A DNA stretch of 63,266 bases from JAIRTY01 sp050257395 (GTDB taxonomy: Bacteria; Actinomycetota; Actinomycetes; Streptosporangiales; Streptosporangiaceae). Location of the stretch: NCBI GenBank assembly GCA_050257395.1, contig JBLMWU010000266.1, forward strand, positions 1 to 63,266, written 5' to 3'. Position numbers and translations under genes: made by a program. Under the pieces are notes generated by a model. The model saw nothing but the letters and a program-made list of their open reading frames with translations, made no database searches and was not told the origin of the DNA. Below, piece by piece: positions 8,011 through 16,706 of the stretch (within the stretch, counting starts at the first letter, position 1; every line of letters starts with the position of its first letter).

Positions 8011-8643
8011 GTGGCGCCGGTAACGCCCCGGCTGCGGCTGACCCTGCTCGGGACCGGGGCGATGAACTCGCCCCGCTACCCGCCGGCCGGGCTGCTGGTC
8101 CGCTACCGCCGCCGCCAGGTCATGCTGGACGGCGGTCCTGGCGCCGAGCCGGCCGGGCGGCTGGCGGCCTGGCTGGTGTGTGACGAGCGGAGCGAGCTGC
8201 GCCGCGAGCTGGGGGCACTCGCCGCCGCCCGCGGGCTGGCCCCGGCGGTGGCCGCCGTCACCGTCGCCGACCTGGTGATCGAGCCGCACCCGGTCGCCCA
8301 CACCAGTCACCCCGCCTGGGGGTACCTGCTGCGCCTGCCGGGGGCCTCGGCGGTGTGGGCGCCGGAGTTCTGGGCGTTCCCGGAGTGGGCCGCCGGGGCC
8401 GGCCTCATGTTCGCCGACGCGGCCGGCTGGGACCGCCCGATCCGCTTCGCTGGCGGGGTGGGCGGGCACATGGCCGCCCTGGATGTCGCCGAGCAGGCCC
8501 GCAGGCACCGGGTCACCCGGCTGGTGCTCGCCCACATCGGCCGCCCCTCGCTGCGCGCGATCGACGCCGGGCTGGTGCCGCCGTTCGGGGAATGGGGCGA
8601 GCCGGGCCGCAGCTACGAGCTGCCGCCGCGCTTACCCGCCTGA
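8011..8643 (+). CDS. Metallo-beta-lactamase-fold protein lacking the metal motif
   Basis: 210 aa from GTG. The beginning (LRLTLLGTGAMNSPRYPPAG, then RQVMLDGGPGAEP) and end (LVLAHIGRPSLRAIDAG) match the MBL fold in order. The HxHxDH loop that binds zinc is replaced by WLVCDERSELRRELG, but later residues such as HTSHPAWGY and GGVGGHMAAL are kept. It is therefore probably a non-canonical or inactive member, or one using different ligands. It ends 3 bp from the convergent TetR gene. Confidence 0.7.
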   Translation: MAPVTPRLRLTLLGTGAMNSPRYPPAGLLVRYRRRQVMLDGGPGAEPAGRLAAWLVCDERSELRRELGALAAARGLAPAVAAVTVADLVIEPHPVAHTSHPAWGYLLRLPGASAVWAPEFWAFPEWAAGAGLMFADAAGWDRPIRFAGGVGGHMAALDVAEQARRHRVTRLVLAHIGRPSLRAIDAGLVPPFGEWGEPGRSYELPPRLPA

Positions 8644-8646
8644 CGC

Positions 8647-9264
8647 CTACGGCTCCTTGCGCAGGCCGGACATGGCGCGGCGGAGCAGTTCGGCCCACTC
8701 GTCGCGCACCTGCGCCTTGTCCACGTCCGGGGCCTCGGCCACCGCCAGGCCGGCCCCGCCGAGCATCCAGAACGCGAACTTCACCGTGCTGTCGACCGCC
8801 TGGCGTTCGAGGTAGCCGGCGTCCATCAGCGCCTCGACGAACCCTGTCACCAGGCCGAACGCGTGCTGCTGCTCGAATTCGCGCCAGCGGTGCCAGCCCA
8901 TCGCGGTCGGCCCCTCCAGCCACATCAGCCGCCCGTACACCGGGTCGCAGCTCTTGTCGAGGAAGGCGCTCAGCGCCTGGGTCGCCGCCTCCCACGGGTC
9001 TTCAGAGGTCGCGGTGGCGAGGATCTCCGTGTCGGCGCGCCGTTCCTGCGCGTCCAGCACCGCCTCGAACAGCGCCTGCTTCCCGGCGAAGTGGTGGTAC
9101 ACGGCGCCCCTGGTCACGTGCGCGGCCCCCGCCACGTCCTCCAGCGACGTCTTCAGGAAGCCGCGGGTCGCGAACAGCTCGGTCGCTGCCTTCAGCAGCG
9201 CTGACCTGGTCGCCTCGGAGTACAGCTCCCGGCGGCTCTTGACCTGCGACCTGGCGCGTGGCAT
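8647..9264 (-). CDS. TetR-family regulator, divergent from a P450 gene
   Basis: 205 aa from ATG. The N-terminal helix-turn-helix is typical (ALLKAATELFATRGFLKTSL, then AHVTRGAVYHHFAGKQALF). The C-terminal part is a ligand pocket of no obvious specificity. The -10 candidate TATGCT at 9271-9276 sits 6 nt before the ATG, so the mRNA is probably leaderless. Twin palindromes in the divergent intergenic region (9280-9314) are the likely operators. It probably controls itself and the P450. Confidence 0.88.
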   Translation of the reverse strand: MPRARSQVKSRRELYSEATRSALLKAATELFATRGFLKTSLEDVAGAAHVTRGAVYHHFAGKQALFEAVLDAQERRADTEILATATSEDPWEAATQALSAFLDKSCDPVYGRLMWLEGPTAMGWHRWREFEQQHAFGLVTGFVEALMDAGYLERQAVDSTVKFAFWMLGGAGLAVAEAPDVDKAQVRDEWAELLRRAMSGLRKEP

Positions 9265-9279
9265 ACCCCGAGCATAGTG

Positions 9280-9314
9280 ACATACAAGGGGTATGTAACA
9301 TACTCTGTGTATGT
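9280..9314. promoter_or_regulatory. Twin 17-bp TetR operators between the TetR and P450 genes
   Basis: Two palindromes of identical design lie 18 bp apart. Site 1 is ACATAC-AAGGG-GTATGT at 9280-9296; site 2 is ACATAC-TCTGT-GTATGT at 9298-9314. Arms are perfect in both. They cover the TAACAT -10 candidate (9296-9301) of the P450 and adjoin the -10 of the regulator. Confidence 0.8.
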
Positions 9315-9375
9315 GAGTGACCCCCTGCAGGCTTCCCAGGCCGGCCAGGCCGGCCCCGCAAGGAAGGAACTCCCG

Positions 9376-10590
9376 ATGACGACCCAGGCCGAAGCACCCC
9401 TCTTCGACCCGTTCGCCCCCGGCTTCACCGACGACCCGTACCCGCAGTACGCCTCGCTGCGCGAGGCCGCGCCGGTGTACCGGCACCCCATGGGCTTCTG
9501 GCTGCTCACCCACTACGACGACGTGTCCTGGCTGCTGCGGGCGCCGGGCCTGTCCGTGGAGGACCGCAACGTCGCCGACCCGCTGCTGCTCGCCCTGCGC
9601 GAGTCCAGCCTCCGGGTGCGGGGCAAGCGGCTGTCCATGCTCGACCGGGACGCGCCCGACCACACCCGGCTGCGCAAGCTGGTGTCCCGTGCGTTCACGC
9701 CGCGGGCCGTCAGCGCGCTGCGGCCGCGGATCACCGAGCTGGTCGACCGCATGATCGACGGCCTCATCGACGCGCGGCACGCCGACTTCGTGGAGACGTT
9801 CGCGTTCCCGCTCCCGTTCACGGTGATCGCCGAGCTGCTCGGCACGCCGCCCGCCGGCCACGACCGGATCCGGGAGCTGACCGGGACCCTGGTGCGCTCG
9901 CTGGAGCCGGTCAACGACCCGGCGCTGGCCGACGCGATCGCCGCGGCCGACGCGGAGCTGTCCGCGATGGCCGCCGAGATGATCGCCTGGAAGCGCAAGA
10001 ACCCGGCCGGCGACCTGCTGACCGCGCTCATCAACGCCGAGGACGACGGCGACGTGCTCGATGACGAGGAGCTGGTCGCGCAGACCCTGCTGCTCTACAT
10101 CGCGGGCCACGAGACCACCGTCAACCTGCTGGCGGGCGGCACGCTCGCGCTGCTGCGCAACCCCGATCAGCTCGCGCTGCTGCGCCGCACCCCGGCGCTG
10201 ATCCCGAACGCGGTGGAGGAGATGCTCCGCTACGACAGCCCGGTGCAGGCCAGCCGCCGGATCACACTGGAGCCGGTGGCGGCGGGCGGGCTCCTCATCC
10301 CCGCGGGTGCCTTTGTGATGGCCAGCCTGGGCTCCGCGAACCGGGACGAGCGCTTCTTCGGCCCGGACGCCGCCGAGTTCCGGGTGGACCGGATCAACGC
10401 GCGCCAGCACGTGTCCTTCGGCGCGGGACCGCACCACTGCCTGGGCGCCTCGCTGGCCCGGCTGGAGGCGGAGATCGCCTTCGGGCGGATCATCGAGCGG
10501 CTGCCCGGCCTCGCCCTGGACGGGGACGTTACCTGGAACGGCCGGATCAACCTGCGCGGCCCGGCGAAGCTCCCGGTGGCGGTGAGCTGA
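9376..10590 (+). CDS. Cytochrome P450
   Basis: 404 aa from ATG with AGGAAGGAA upstream; an in-frame ATG at 9277 lies inside the operator and is rejected. All landmarks are present: I-helix AGHETT (243-248) with the acid-alcohol pair, ExxR in EEMLRYDSP (282-285), and the heme loop FGAGPHHCLG (348-357) with Cys355 as thiolate ligand. Length and lack of a membrane anchor fit a soluble class I bacterial CYP. No ferredoxin or reductase gene is adjacent, so partners lie elsewhere. The divergent TetR gene suggests induction by a small hydrophobic ligand. Confidence 0.95.
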   Translation: MTTQAEAPLFDPFAPGFTDDPYPQYASLREAAPVYRHPMGFWLLTHYDDVSWLLRAPGLSVEDRNVADPLLLALRESSLRVRGKRLSMLDRDAPDHTRLRKLVSRAFTPRAVSALRPRITELVDRMIDGLIDARHADFVETFAFPLPFTVIAELLGTPPAGHDRIRELTGTLVRSLEPVNDPALADAIAAADAELSAMAAEMIAWKRKNPAGDLLTALINAEDDGDVLDDEELVAQTLLLYIAGHETTVNLLAGGTLALLRNPDQLALLRRTPALIPNAVEEMLRYDSPVQASRRITLEPVAAGGLLIPAGAFVMASLGSANRDERFFGPDAAEFRVDRINARQHVSFGAGPHHCLGASLARLEAEIAFGRIIERLPGLALDGDVTWNGRINLRGPAKLPVAVS

Positions 10591-10664
10591 CCCGGACGGC
10601 GCCGCGTGCCCTCGTGGCACCGGCCGGTCAACGGCGACCGGCCGCCTGACGGCCCGGCAGCCCG

Positions 10665-12110
10665 CTACGCGGGCCGGGGCTTGCGGCCCCGCATGACGAC
10701 GCGCTCGCCCAGGGCGGGCACCACCGCCGTCCAGCCCAGCTCCCGGTCCAGGCGGTCGCGCAGCGCCGCGGACGCCCCGGGCTCGCCGTGCACCACGTAC
10801 GTGGTCACCGGCTCCGGCGCACCCGCCAGCCAGGCCAGCACGTCATCGGCGTCGGCGTGCGCGGAGAACGCGTCCGCCTGCACGACTTCCGCGCGGACCG
10901 GCACGTACTCGCCGTGGAACTTGATGGCGCGGGCGCCTTCGGCCAGGTCGCGGGCGCGGGTGCCCTCGGCGGCGAACCCGACGATGAGGACCGTGTTGCG
11001 CCGGTCGGGCAGCAGGTGCCGCAAGTGGTGCAGGACCCGCCCGCCGGTCGCCATGCCCGAGGCCGACACGATGATCGACGGCCGGGCGGGCTTGTTCGCC
11101 GTCATCGACTCCTCGACCGTGCGCAGTTCGGTCAGGTCACCCGGGTCCAGTGCGCCGGGGCCGTCCGCGGCGATCCCGGGCCGCAGCTCGGGGGAGCCAT
11201 CAGCGATCGCCTTCTGGTAGACGGCCAGCGCGGCCAGCGCCATGGGGCTGTCGGCCAGCACCGGCGCCGCCGGGATCTGGCCGGTCCGCCGCAGGTCACG
11301 CAAGGTGCGCAGGACCACCTCGGTCCGGTCCACCGCGAACGCCGGGATGACCACCGAGCCGCCCCGCCGCAGGGTGCGGGTGATGGCGGCGGCGAACTCC
11401 CGCCGGGCGTCGGCGTCCCGGTGCGCCCGGTCCCCGTAGGTGGACTCGACGAGCAGCACGTCGGCGCCGGTGAACGGTTCCGGCGGGTTCAGCAGCAGAT
11501 GCGCGGGGCGGCCGAGGTCGCCGCTGGTGGCGATGGTGCACGGCCGCCGGCCGCCGTTGAGCACGAGCCGGGCCCAGGCGGAGCCGAGAATGTGCCCGCC
11601 GTGGTGCAGGGACAGGCGCACACCCGGGCCCACGGGCACCTCGTGCCCGGGCTCGGCCGGCGTGAACAGCCGCACCGCCCGGTCCACATCCTGCTCGGTG
11701 TACAGCGGCAGCGCCGGATGGTGCTTGGACCAGCCATAGGAGTTCGCATGCTCGGCCTCCTCGGCCAGCAGCCGGGCGCTGTCCCGCAGCACGATCTCGG
11801 CCAGCTCCGCCGTGTGCGGGGTGGCCAGCACCCGGCCGGTGAAGCCCTGCCGCACCAGCGCGGGCAGGTAGCCGCAGTGGTCCAGGTGGGCGTGCGTCAG
11901 CACCACCGCGTCGATGAGCCGCGGCTCGGCCGGGAACGGCGCCCAGTTACGCCGCCGCAGCTCCCGGGCCCCCTGGAACAGCCCGCAGTCCAGCAGCACC
12001 TGACAGCGGCCGGTGTCCACCAGGAACTTGCTTCCCGTGACGGTGCCCGCGCCGCCGAGGAACGTCAGCGCCGGGTGCGCTTCGTTCGCAAGATCTTCCC
12101 CGCTCGTCAT
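10665..12110 (-). CDS. MBL-fold beta-CASP protein (RNA-processing exonuclease family)
   Basis: 481 aa from the ATG preceded by GGGAAG. Motif 2 of the MBL fold is HAHLDH at 73-78, with the later histidine in GHILGSAW and the aspartate in ATSGDLGR. The beta-CASP part follows: DADARREFAAAI, GGSVVIPAFAVDRTE, then IVSASGMATGGRVLHHL and DAFSAHAD. These are CPSF73/YSH1-type signatures, so zinc-dependent RNA cleavage is the expected activity. The actual substrate in this host is unknown. Confidence 0.9.
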   Translation of the reverse strand: MTSGEDLANEAHPALTFLGGAGTVTGSKFLVDTGRCQVLLDCGLFQGARELRRRNWAPFPAEPRLIDAVVLTHAHLDHCGYLPALVRQGFTGRVLATPHTAELAEIVLRDSARLLAEEAEHANSYGWSKHHPALPLYTEQDVDRAVRLFTPAEPGHEVPVGPGVRLSLHHGGHILGSAWARLVLNGGRRPCTIATSGDLGRPAHLLLNPPEPFTGADVLLVESTYGDRAHRDADARREFAAAITRTLRRGGSVVIPAFAVDRTEVVLRTLRDLRRTGQIPAAPVLADSPMALAALAVYQKAIADGSPELRPGIAADGPGALDPGDLTELRTVEESMTANKPARPSIIVSASGMATGGRVLHHLRHLLPDRRNTVLIVGFAAEGTRARDLAEGARAIKFHGEYVPVRAEVVQADAFSAHADADDVLAWLAGAPEPVTTYVVHGEPGASAALRDRLDRELGWTAVVPALGERVVMRGRKPRPA

Positions 12111-12238
12111 GTGCGCAGCTTCCCGCACGCGGCCCCCGCCGGGCAGGGACGCAGTACCCGGGGGCACAGGGCCAACGGCCCGCTAGCGCCAGGCCGCGCT
12201 GCCGGCCGGCCATGGGGCCTCCGGGGGGCGGGGGCGGG

Positions 12239-13591
12239 TCAGGCCATGGTGCCGAGGATCGCGGTGATGTCCGCCTCGGTGGTGCGCGGGTTCACGATGG
12301 CGAACCTGGCCATGGTCTCGCCCTGGTGGACGGTGGGCACCACGAACGCGAACCCGTCCGCGAGCAGCCGGTCCGACCAGCGCTGGTAGTCCGCCGGGCC
12401 CCAGCCGTGCCGCCGGAACACCAGCACGGTCAGCCGCGGCTCGTGCAGCAGGCCCAGGTAGTCGCGGCGGCGCACCTCCGCGGCGGCGTAGCGGGCCACC
12501 GCCAGGGTCCGCTCCACCGCCTCGGTGTAGGCGCGGGTGCCGTGGGTGGCCAGCGAGAACCAGAACGGCAGGCCGCGGGCCCGCCTGGTGAGCCCGATCG
12601 CGTAGTCCGACGGGTTGTACTCGCCCGACTCGGTGAGCACCTCCAGGTACCCGGCCCGCTGGGTGTGCGCGGCCCGGGCCGCGGCCGGGTCCCGGTAGAG
12701 CAGCGCCGAGGAGTCGAACGGCGCGAACAGCCACTTGTGCGGGTTGACGGTCAGCGAGTCAGCCCGTTCCACCCCGGCGAAGAGCGGCCGGATGCTGGGC
12801 GCGGCCAGCCCGGCCAGGCCGTACGCACCGTCCACGTGGAACCAGGCGCCCAGGTCCGCGCACGCGGCGGCCACCGACGCCAGGTCGTCCACGGTGCCGA
12901 AGTTGGTGGTGCCCGCCGTGCCGACCACGGCGAACAGCCTGTCCCCGGCATCCGCGGCCGCCACCGCCCGGCGCAGCCCGTCCCCGGTGAGCCGCCCCTC
13001 GCCGTCCCCGGGCACCGGCAGGAAATCGGTGTCCATCACCTCGCACGCGCTGGCGACCGAGGAGTGGGCCTGCTCGCTGGCGGCCACCACCCACCGCCGC
13101 GGCGGCGGGCCGGCCCGCTTGGTGCGGGCCCGCTGCCGGGCGGCGACCAGCGCCGACAGGTTGCCGTAGCTGCCGCCGGGCACGAACACGCCGCCCGCCT
13201 GCGGCGGCAGCCCGGCCAGGTCCGCGAGCCAGCGCAGCGCCTGGTTCTCCGCGTACACGGCGCCCGCGCCCTCCAGCCAGGAGCCCGCGTAGATCGACGA
13301 AGCGCTGACGACCAGGTCGAACAGGGACGCTGCCTCGGTCGGGGCGCAGGGGATGAACGACAGGAACCGGGGATGGTCGATCGACACGCAGGCCGGCGCC
13401 AGCACGTCGGTAAAGATGCCCAGCGCCGCGGGGCCCAGCCCATCCGCGGTGATGGTCTGGCCCGCCGCGGCGGCCAGCTCCGCTTGTGTGCGGGGGCCGT
13501 CCAGCGGCACCGGGTCCAGCTTCAGCCGGTCCCGCGCATAGGCCAGCACCGCCTCGCCCAGCCGCTCTGCAGACTCGTCATATCCGTGCAC
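12239..13591 (-). CDS. PLP-dependent group II decarboxylase
   Basis: 450 aa from GTG; TAGACT 7 nt upstream suggests a leaderless mRNA. The PLP site is intact: Lys286 in NPHKW, Asp254 in FHVDGAYG, and the stacking His176 in EQAHSS. The fold-type I core resembles aromatic-L-amino-acid and glutamate decarboxylases. The N-terminal ISIDHPRFLSFIP-type segment (here SIDHPRFLSFIPCAPTEAA) is typical of the bacterial AADC-like branch. The product is probably an amine; the substrate cannot be assigned. No transporter is next to it. Confidence 0.88.
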   Translation of the reverse strand: MHGYDESAERLGEAVLAYARDRLKLDPVPLDGPRTQAELAAAAGQTITADGLGPAALGIFTDVLAPACVSIDHPRFLSFIPCAPTEAASLFDLVVSASSIYAGSWLEGAGAVYAENQALRWLADLAGLPPQAGGVFVPGGSYGNLSALVAARQRARTKRAGPPPRRWVVAASEQAHSSVASACEVMDTDFLPVPGDGEGRLTGDGLRRAVAAADAGDRLFAVVGTAGTTNFGTVDDLASVAAACADLGAWFHVDGAYGLAGLAAPSIRPLFAGVERADSLTVNPHKWLFAPFDSSALLYRDPAAARAAHTQRAGYLEVLTESGEYNPSDYAIGLTRRARGLPFWFSLATHGTRAYTEAVERTLAVARYAAAEVRRRDYLGLLHEPRLTVLVFRRHGWGPADYQRWSDRLLADGFAFVVPTVHQGETMARFAIVNPRTTEADITAILGTMA

Positions 13592-13632
13592 GTGCGGCAG
13601 TCTAGGGACACGCCTGTGAGCGGAGGGGACCC

Positions 13633-13921
13633 ATGCCCGCGGCGGACGCGACCGGCACCGGCCTGCCGGACGGCTTGTTCGACGCGGTCGTGTGCGTGTT
13701 CGGGGCCTTCTTCGCCGGCGACATGGCGGCGTTCGTGACGGAGATATGGCGGCTGGTGCGGCCCGGCGGCGTGCTGGCGATCACCACCTGGGGGCCCGGG
13801 CTGTTCGAGCCCGGTCCAGCGCGAGCAGGTGCGGGACCGGCTGCCCGGCGAGCTGCGGTCGCGGGACGTCACCGCCCTGCGGACCAACGTGCTCTACGGG
13901 ACCGCCCGGCGGCCTGGCTGA
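13633..13921 (+). pseudogene. Relic of a class I SAM-dependent methyltransferase
   Basis: The first part reads GLFDAVVCVFGAFFAGDM, then WRLVRPGGVLAITTWGPG, the region around motifs II-III of methyltransferases, but the SAM-binding GxGxG part is missing. After about 13810 the frame is lost, and a different frame gives the C-terminal end (QREQVRDRLPGELRSRDVTA, ending at TGA 13919-13921). The middle of the protein is absent. This fits an internal deletion plus loss of the N-terminus. Confidence 0.7.
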
Positions 13922-13981
13922 GCAGAGCGAGCAGGCGACGGCGGGACCTTTCGCACTGTGCATCCCCAGCGGCCCTGCCCC

Positions 13982-15262
13982 TCACCCGAGCGGGGCCGCG
14001 GTCCAGCCCGCCGGGTCCGGGCCGAGCAGCCGCAGGTGGTGCAGTGCCGCCAGTGCCCCGCTGGGCGCGCCGGGCAGCCGCCTGCTGCTGCCGCTCGCGT
14101 TGAGCCGCAGGTACAGCTTGAGTGACCAGCCGTGGTAGCTGGCGAGGCACAGGTCCTGCTCACGCCGGCCGGGCTGGTCGATGGTCCGCAGGAAACCCTG
14201 GGCGCCGCCGATGCTGACGTGCTCCGGCTGGCCGGAGATGAACGTGCCGCAGGCGCTGCGCCGGGTGCCGGCCGCTGGAGTGACGGAGATCGTCAGCGCG
14301 CCATGGTTGCTGGCAGGCCCGAGCATCAGGCTGGTGTCCAGCAGCCGGCCGCCGGCGGCGGTGAGCATGGCGACGTGCGCCCGCCAGTCCGCTGGCAGGC
14401 CGGTCAGCCGGAACGGGAACAGGACGGCGGTGCCGGTGCCGTAGCTGACGTGTGCGGCAACCGTGCGCAGCAGGGCCCGGGTCGCGGCCGACTGGACCGT
14501 GTCCGGCCAGCCCATGAAGTGGGTCGTGGATTGCCAGCCGGCGAGACTGCGGTGCAGCCGGCGGGCCACGACAGCCCTCGGCAAGCCTGAGCCTGGCCAC
14601 TGGACCCATGGGCTCAGCTGTGCCCAGGCGCCGGGCTGGGCTTGCCACAGCAGTCCGCCATTGACGGTCCAGTACGCCCGGCGCCCCCGCACCGGGGGCG
14701 CGGGGGCGGTTATCTGCCCGCGGCCTCCTCCTGTGCAGTCCAGCTGGAAGTAGCCGCGGGCTGTCGGGAGTCGGCTTGGGCCGAGGTGGCAGTTGCGCAG
14801 AGCGATAACTTGCAGGGCCAGCACCCGCCCGGTCGTGGGGGACCAGGCGTTCACCGTCACCTGCCCCGGAGTCCATGCGTCCACCAGCCCCGCGACGAAC
14901 GGGTCCACCAGCCACGCGTTCCCTGAGCCCAGGAGCGCCAGTCTGGGTGGCTTGCGCTGCGAGAAGCCAGCAGGCAGCCAGCCGAACGAGGCATGGGGCG
15001 TCAGGGCGGCAGTGGCGGCGGGCCGGGGAGCCACGGGCACGTTCGGGTTGCCCCCGCGCGGGCCGGGGCCGAACCCGATGGTGCCGGTGACGATCAGCGC
15101 GGCGGCGGCCGCCGCGGCCAGCGGGGCGGCGGCCAGGCCGGCTCGGCGCCAGCGCAGCCGGCGCCGCCCGTGGTGCCGCGCAGCTGCGATGTCCACCCGC
15201 GGCGGTGGCGCCGGCTCCGCCGCCAGCTCTGCCAGCAGCGCGCGCACAGCATGCTCAGCCAT
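13982..15262 (-). CDS. Membrane-anchored partner of the SigE-family sigma factor
   Basis: 426 aa, overlapping the sigma gene by 8 bp (ATGGCTGA), which implies translational coupling. About 40 cytoplasmic residues precede one transmembrane helix (LAAAPLAAAAAAALIVTG); the rest should be extracytoplasmic and contains paired cysteines (RNCHLGPS, QLDCTGG, SACGTF, DLCLAS). Neighbours of SigE-type factors often act as anti-sigma proteins or sensors. No zinc anti-sigma HxxxCxxC motif is visible, so that role is inference from context. Confidence 0.75.
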   Translation of the reverse strand: MAEHAVRALLAELAAEPAPPPRVDIAAARHHGRRRLRWRRAGLAAAPLAAAAAAALIVTGTIGFGPGPRGGNPNVPVAPRPAATAALTPHASFGWLPAGFSQRKPPRLALLGSGNAWLVDPFVAGLVDAWTPGQVTVNAWSPTTGRVLALQVIALRNCHLGPSRLPTARGYFQLDCTGGGRGQITAPAPPVRGRRAYWTVNGGLLWQAQPGAWAQLSPWVQWPGSGLPRAVVARRLHRSLAGWQSTTHFMGWPDTVQSAATRALLRTVAAHVSYGTGTAVLFPFRLTGLPADWRAHVAMLTAAGGRLLDTSLMLGPASNHGALTISVTPAAGTRRSACGTFISGQPEHVSIGGAQGFLRTIDQPGRREQDLCLASYHGWSLKLYLRLNASGSSRRLPGAPSGALAALHHLRLLGPDPAGWTAAPLG

Positions 15263-15815
15263 GATTCCGCACCTCCGGGTACCCTCGCCGGTCCGCCGTT
15301 CCCGGTTCCCGTTCTGGTGGGGGAACGGGACCGGCCCCTGCCAGCACGCGGCGCAGCGAGCCGAGGCCCTTGGCGGTCTGGCTCTTGACGGTGCCCGGTG
15401 AGCAGCCGAGCAGCCTGGCGGCCTGATCGACGTTCAGGTCGCAGTAGAAGCGCAGGACCAGGGTGGCCCGCTGGCGCGGCGGCAGGCCGGCCAGCGCGGC
15501 CCGCAGGTCCAGCGCGCTGTCCTGGTCGGCGGCCAGCGCCGCCGTCTCCCGCGGCTCGCCGGCCAGGGTGACCCGCCGTGCCCAGCCGGAACGCCGCTCG
15601 CTGAGGAACTCCCGCACCAGGATCGACCGGGTGTAGGCGTCGGTGTGCTCCAGCGCCCGGGCCCGGCCCCAGTGCACGTACAGCCGGGTGATCGCCGCCT
15701 GTACCAGGTCGTCTGCCCGCTGCCAGTCCTGGCACAGCAGGTAAGCCAGCCGCCGCAGCGACCCCATGCGGGCGCTCACGTAGCCGGTGAACTCCTCGTC
15801 GTGGCGTTCGCTCAC
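15255..15815 (-). CDS. ECF sigma factor, SigE family of actinobacteria
   Basis: 186 aa from GTG. Region 2 reads FTGYVSARMGSLRRLAYLLC, then DWQRADDLVQAAITRLYVHW. Region 4 reads ALAGLPPRQRATLVLRFYCD, then DQAARLLGCSPGTVKSQTAK. The GTG matches the usual N-terminus of the family; a TTG 36 nt upstream is possible but less typical. A 10-codon ATG frame upstream ends in a TGA that overlaps this GTG. It is transcribed with the membrane partner downstream, probably forming a signalling pair. Confidence 0.9.
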   Translation of the reverse strand: MSERHDEEFTGYVSARMGSLRRLAYLLCQDWQRADDLVQAAITRLYVHWGRARALEHTDAYTRSILVREFLSERRSGWARRVTLAGEPRETAALAADQDSALDLRAALAGLPPRQRATLVLRFYCDLNVDQAARLLGCSPGTVKSQTAKGLGSLRRVLAGAGPVPPPEREPGTADRRGYPEVRNHG

Positions 15816-15908
15816 GGCTGGCCGCCGATTCGTCGTGGGCTCATACCGCAATGAATGGCCGCAGGCCCGGGTTTGGTTGCCCGGGGCCCGCGGCCAGTTG
15901 CTGCCGGG

Positions 15909-16706
15909 TCAGACCCGGGCGGTGTCCTTGCGGAAGCGCCAGACTGCGCCGCTGGCGAAGATGACCAGCCAGACCACCACGTTCACCGCCCACCAGCCGT
16001 CCACCGCGCCGCCGGTCAGCGGGGCGTGCACGAGCTGGTTGAGGCCGTACAGCGGGGTGTACTTGGCCAGCACCTGCAGCAGGTGCGGGTAGGTGCTCAG
16101 CGGGATGAACAGGCCGCCGCCGAAGGCCAGCAGCATCAGGATGAAGCCCATGAACTGCATGACGTTCTCGGTCGGCAGCAGGTAGCCCAGGAACAGGCCG
16201 AACGCGGCGAACAGCAGGGAGCCGACCCACACGCACAGGGCGGTGACGATCCACAGCCACACCGGCATGGACGCCCGGTGGGTGAAGGCCCCGACCAGGT
16301 AGACCACCAGCACCGAGAAGAACCCGAGCACCATCGAGGTGGCCATCTTGGTCGCGACGTAGGCCGGCGGCGACAGCGGGGTCAGCCGCAGCTGCCGGCT
16401 CCAGCCCTGCGAGCGCTCGATCGAGATCATCGCCCCGCCGCTGGTGGTGGCCAGCACCGCGCCGTACAGCGCCATGCTGATGAGGATGAACGCGGCCACG
16501 TTGCCGTGGCCGGCCGGCTCGTTGGCGTATGCCTTGTTCAGCCCGAACAGCAGGAAGAAGGCCGACGGCATGATCATGGTGAAGATCAGCGTCCGCCGGT
16601 TGCGCAGCAGGCGGCGGACTTCCAGGGTCAGCACGGTGAGGCTGAGCCCGCCCAGCCGCGGGACCGGCCGGCTGTCCAGGTCGGTTGCGGTCGCTGTGGT
16701 GGTCAC
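15909..16706 (-). CDS. ABC-2 type exporter permease
   Basis: 265 aa with six predicted membrane helices; LTLEVRRLLRNRRTLIFTMI is the typical cytoplasmic entry, and an ERSQGWSRQLRLTPLSP coupling loop follows. It overlaps the ATPase gene by ATGA, so the two are co-translated. It forms the membrane half of a drug, lipid or peptide exporter; the cargo is unknown. It lies 58 bp downstream of the sigma/partner operon's promoter side, in the same orientation but probably a separate unit. Confidence 0.9.
   Translation of the reverse strand: MTTTATATDLDSRPVPRLGGLSLTVLTLEVRRLLRNRRTLIFTMIMPSAFFLLFGLNKAYANEPAGHGNVAAFILISMALYGAVLATTSGGAMISIERSQGWSRQLRLTPLSPPAYVATKMATSMVLGFFSVLVVYLVGAFTHRASMPVWLWIVTALCVWVGSLLFAAFGLFLGYLLPTENVMQFMGFILMLLAFGGGLFIPLSTYPHLLQVLAKYTPLYGLNQLVHAPLTGGAVDGWWAVNVVVWLVIFASGAVWRFRKDTARV

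Noticed and set aside
8647..13591. TetR, P450 and decarboxylase as a natural-product cluster
   Set aside because: No synthase, NRPS, terpene or RiPP core gene; each gene has its own promoter and the neighbours are housekeeping-like.
10788..13738. Two 500-codon plus-strand frames opposite the beta-CASP and decarboxylase genes
   Set aside because: Shadows of well-supported minus-strand genes.
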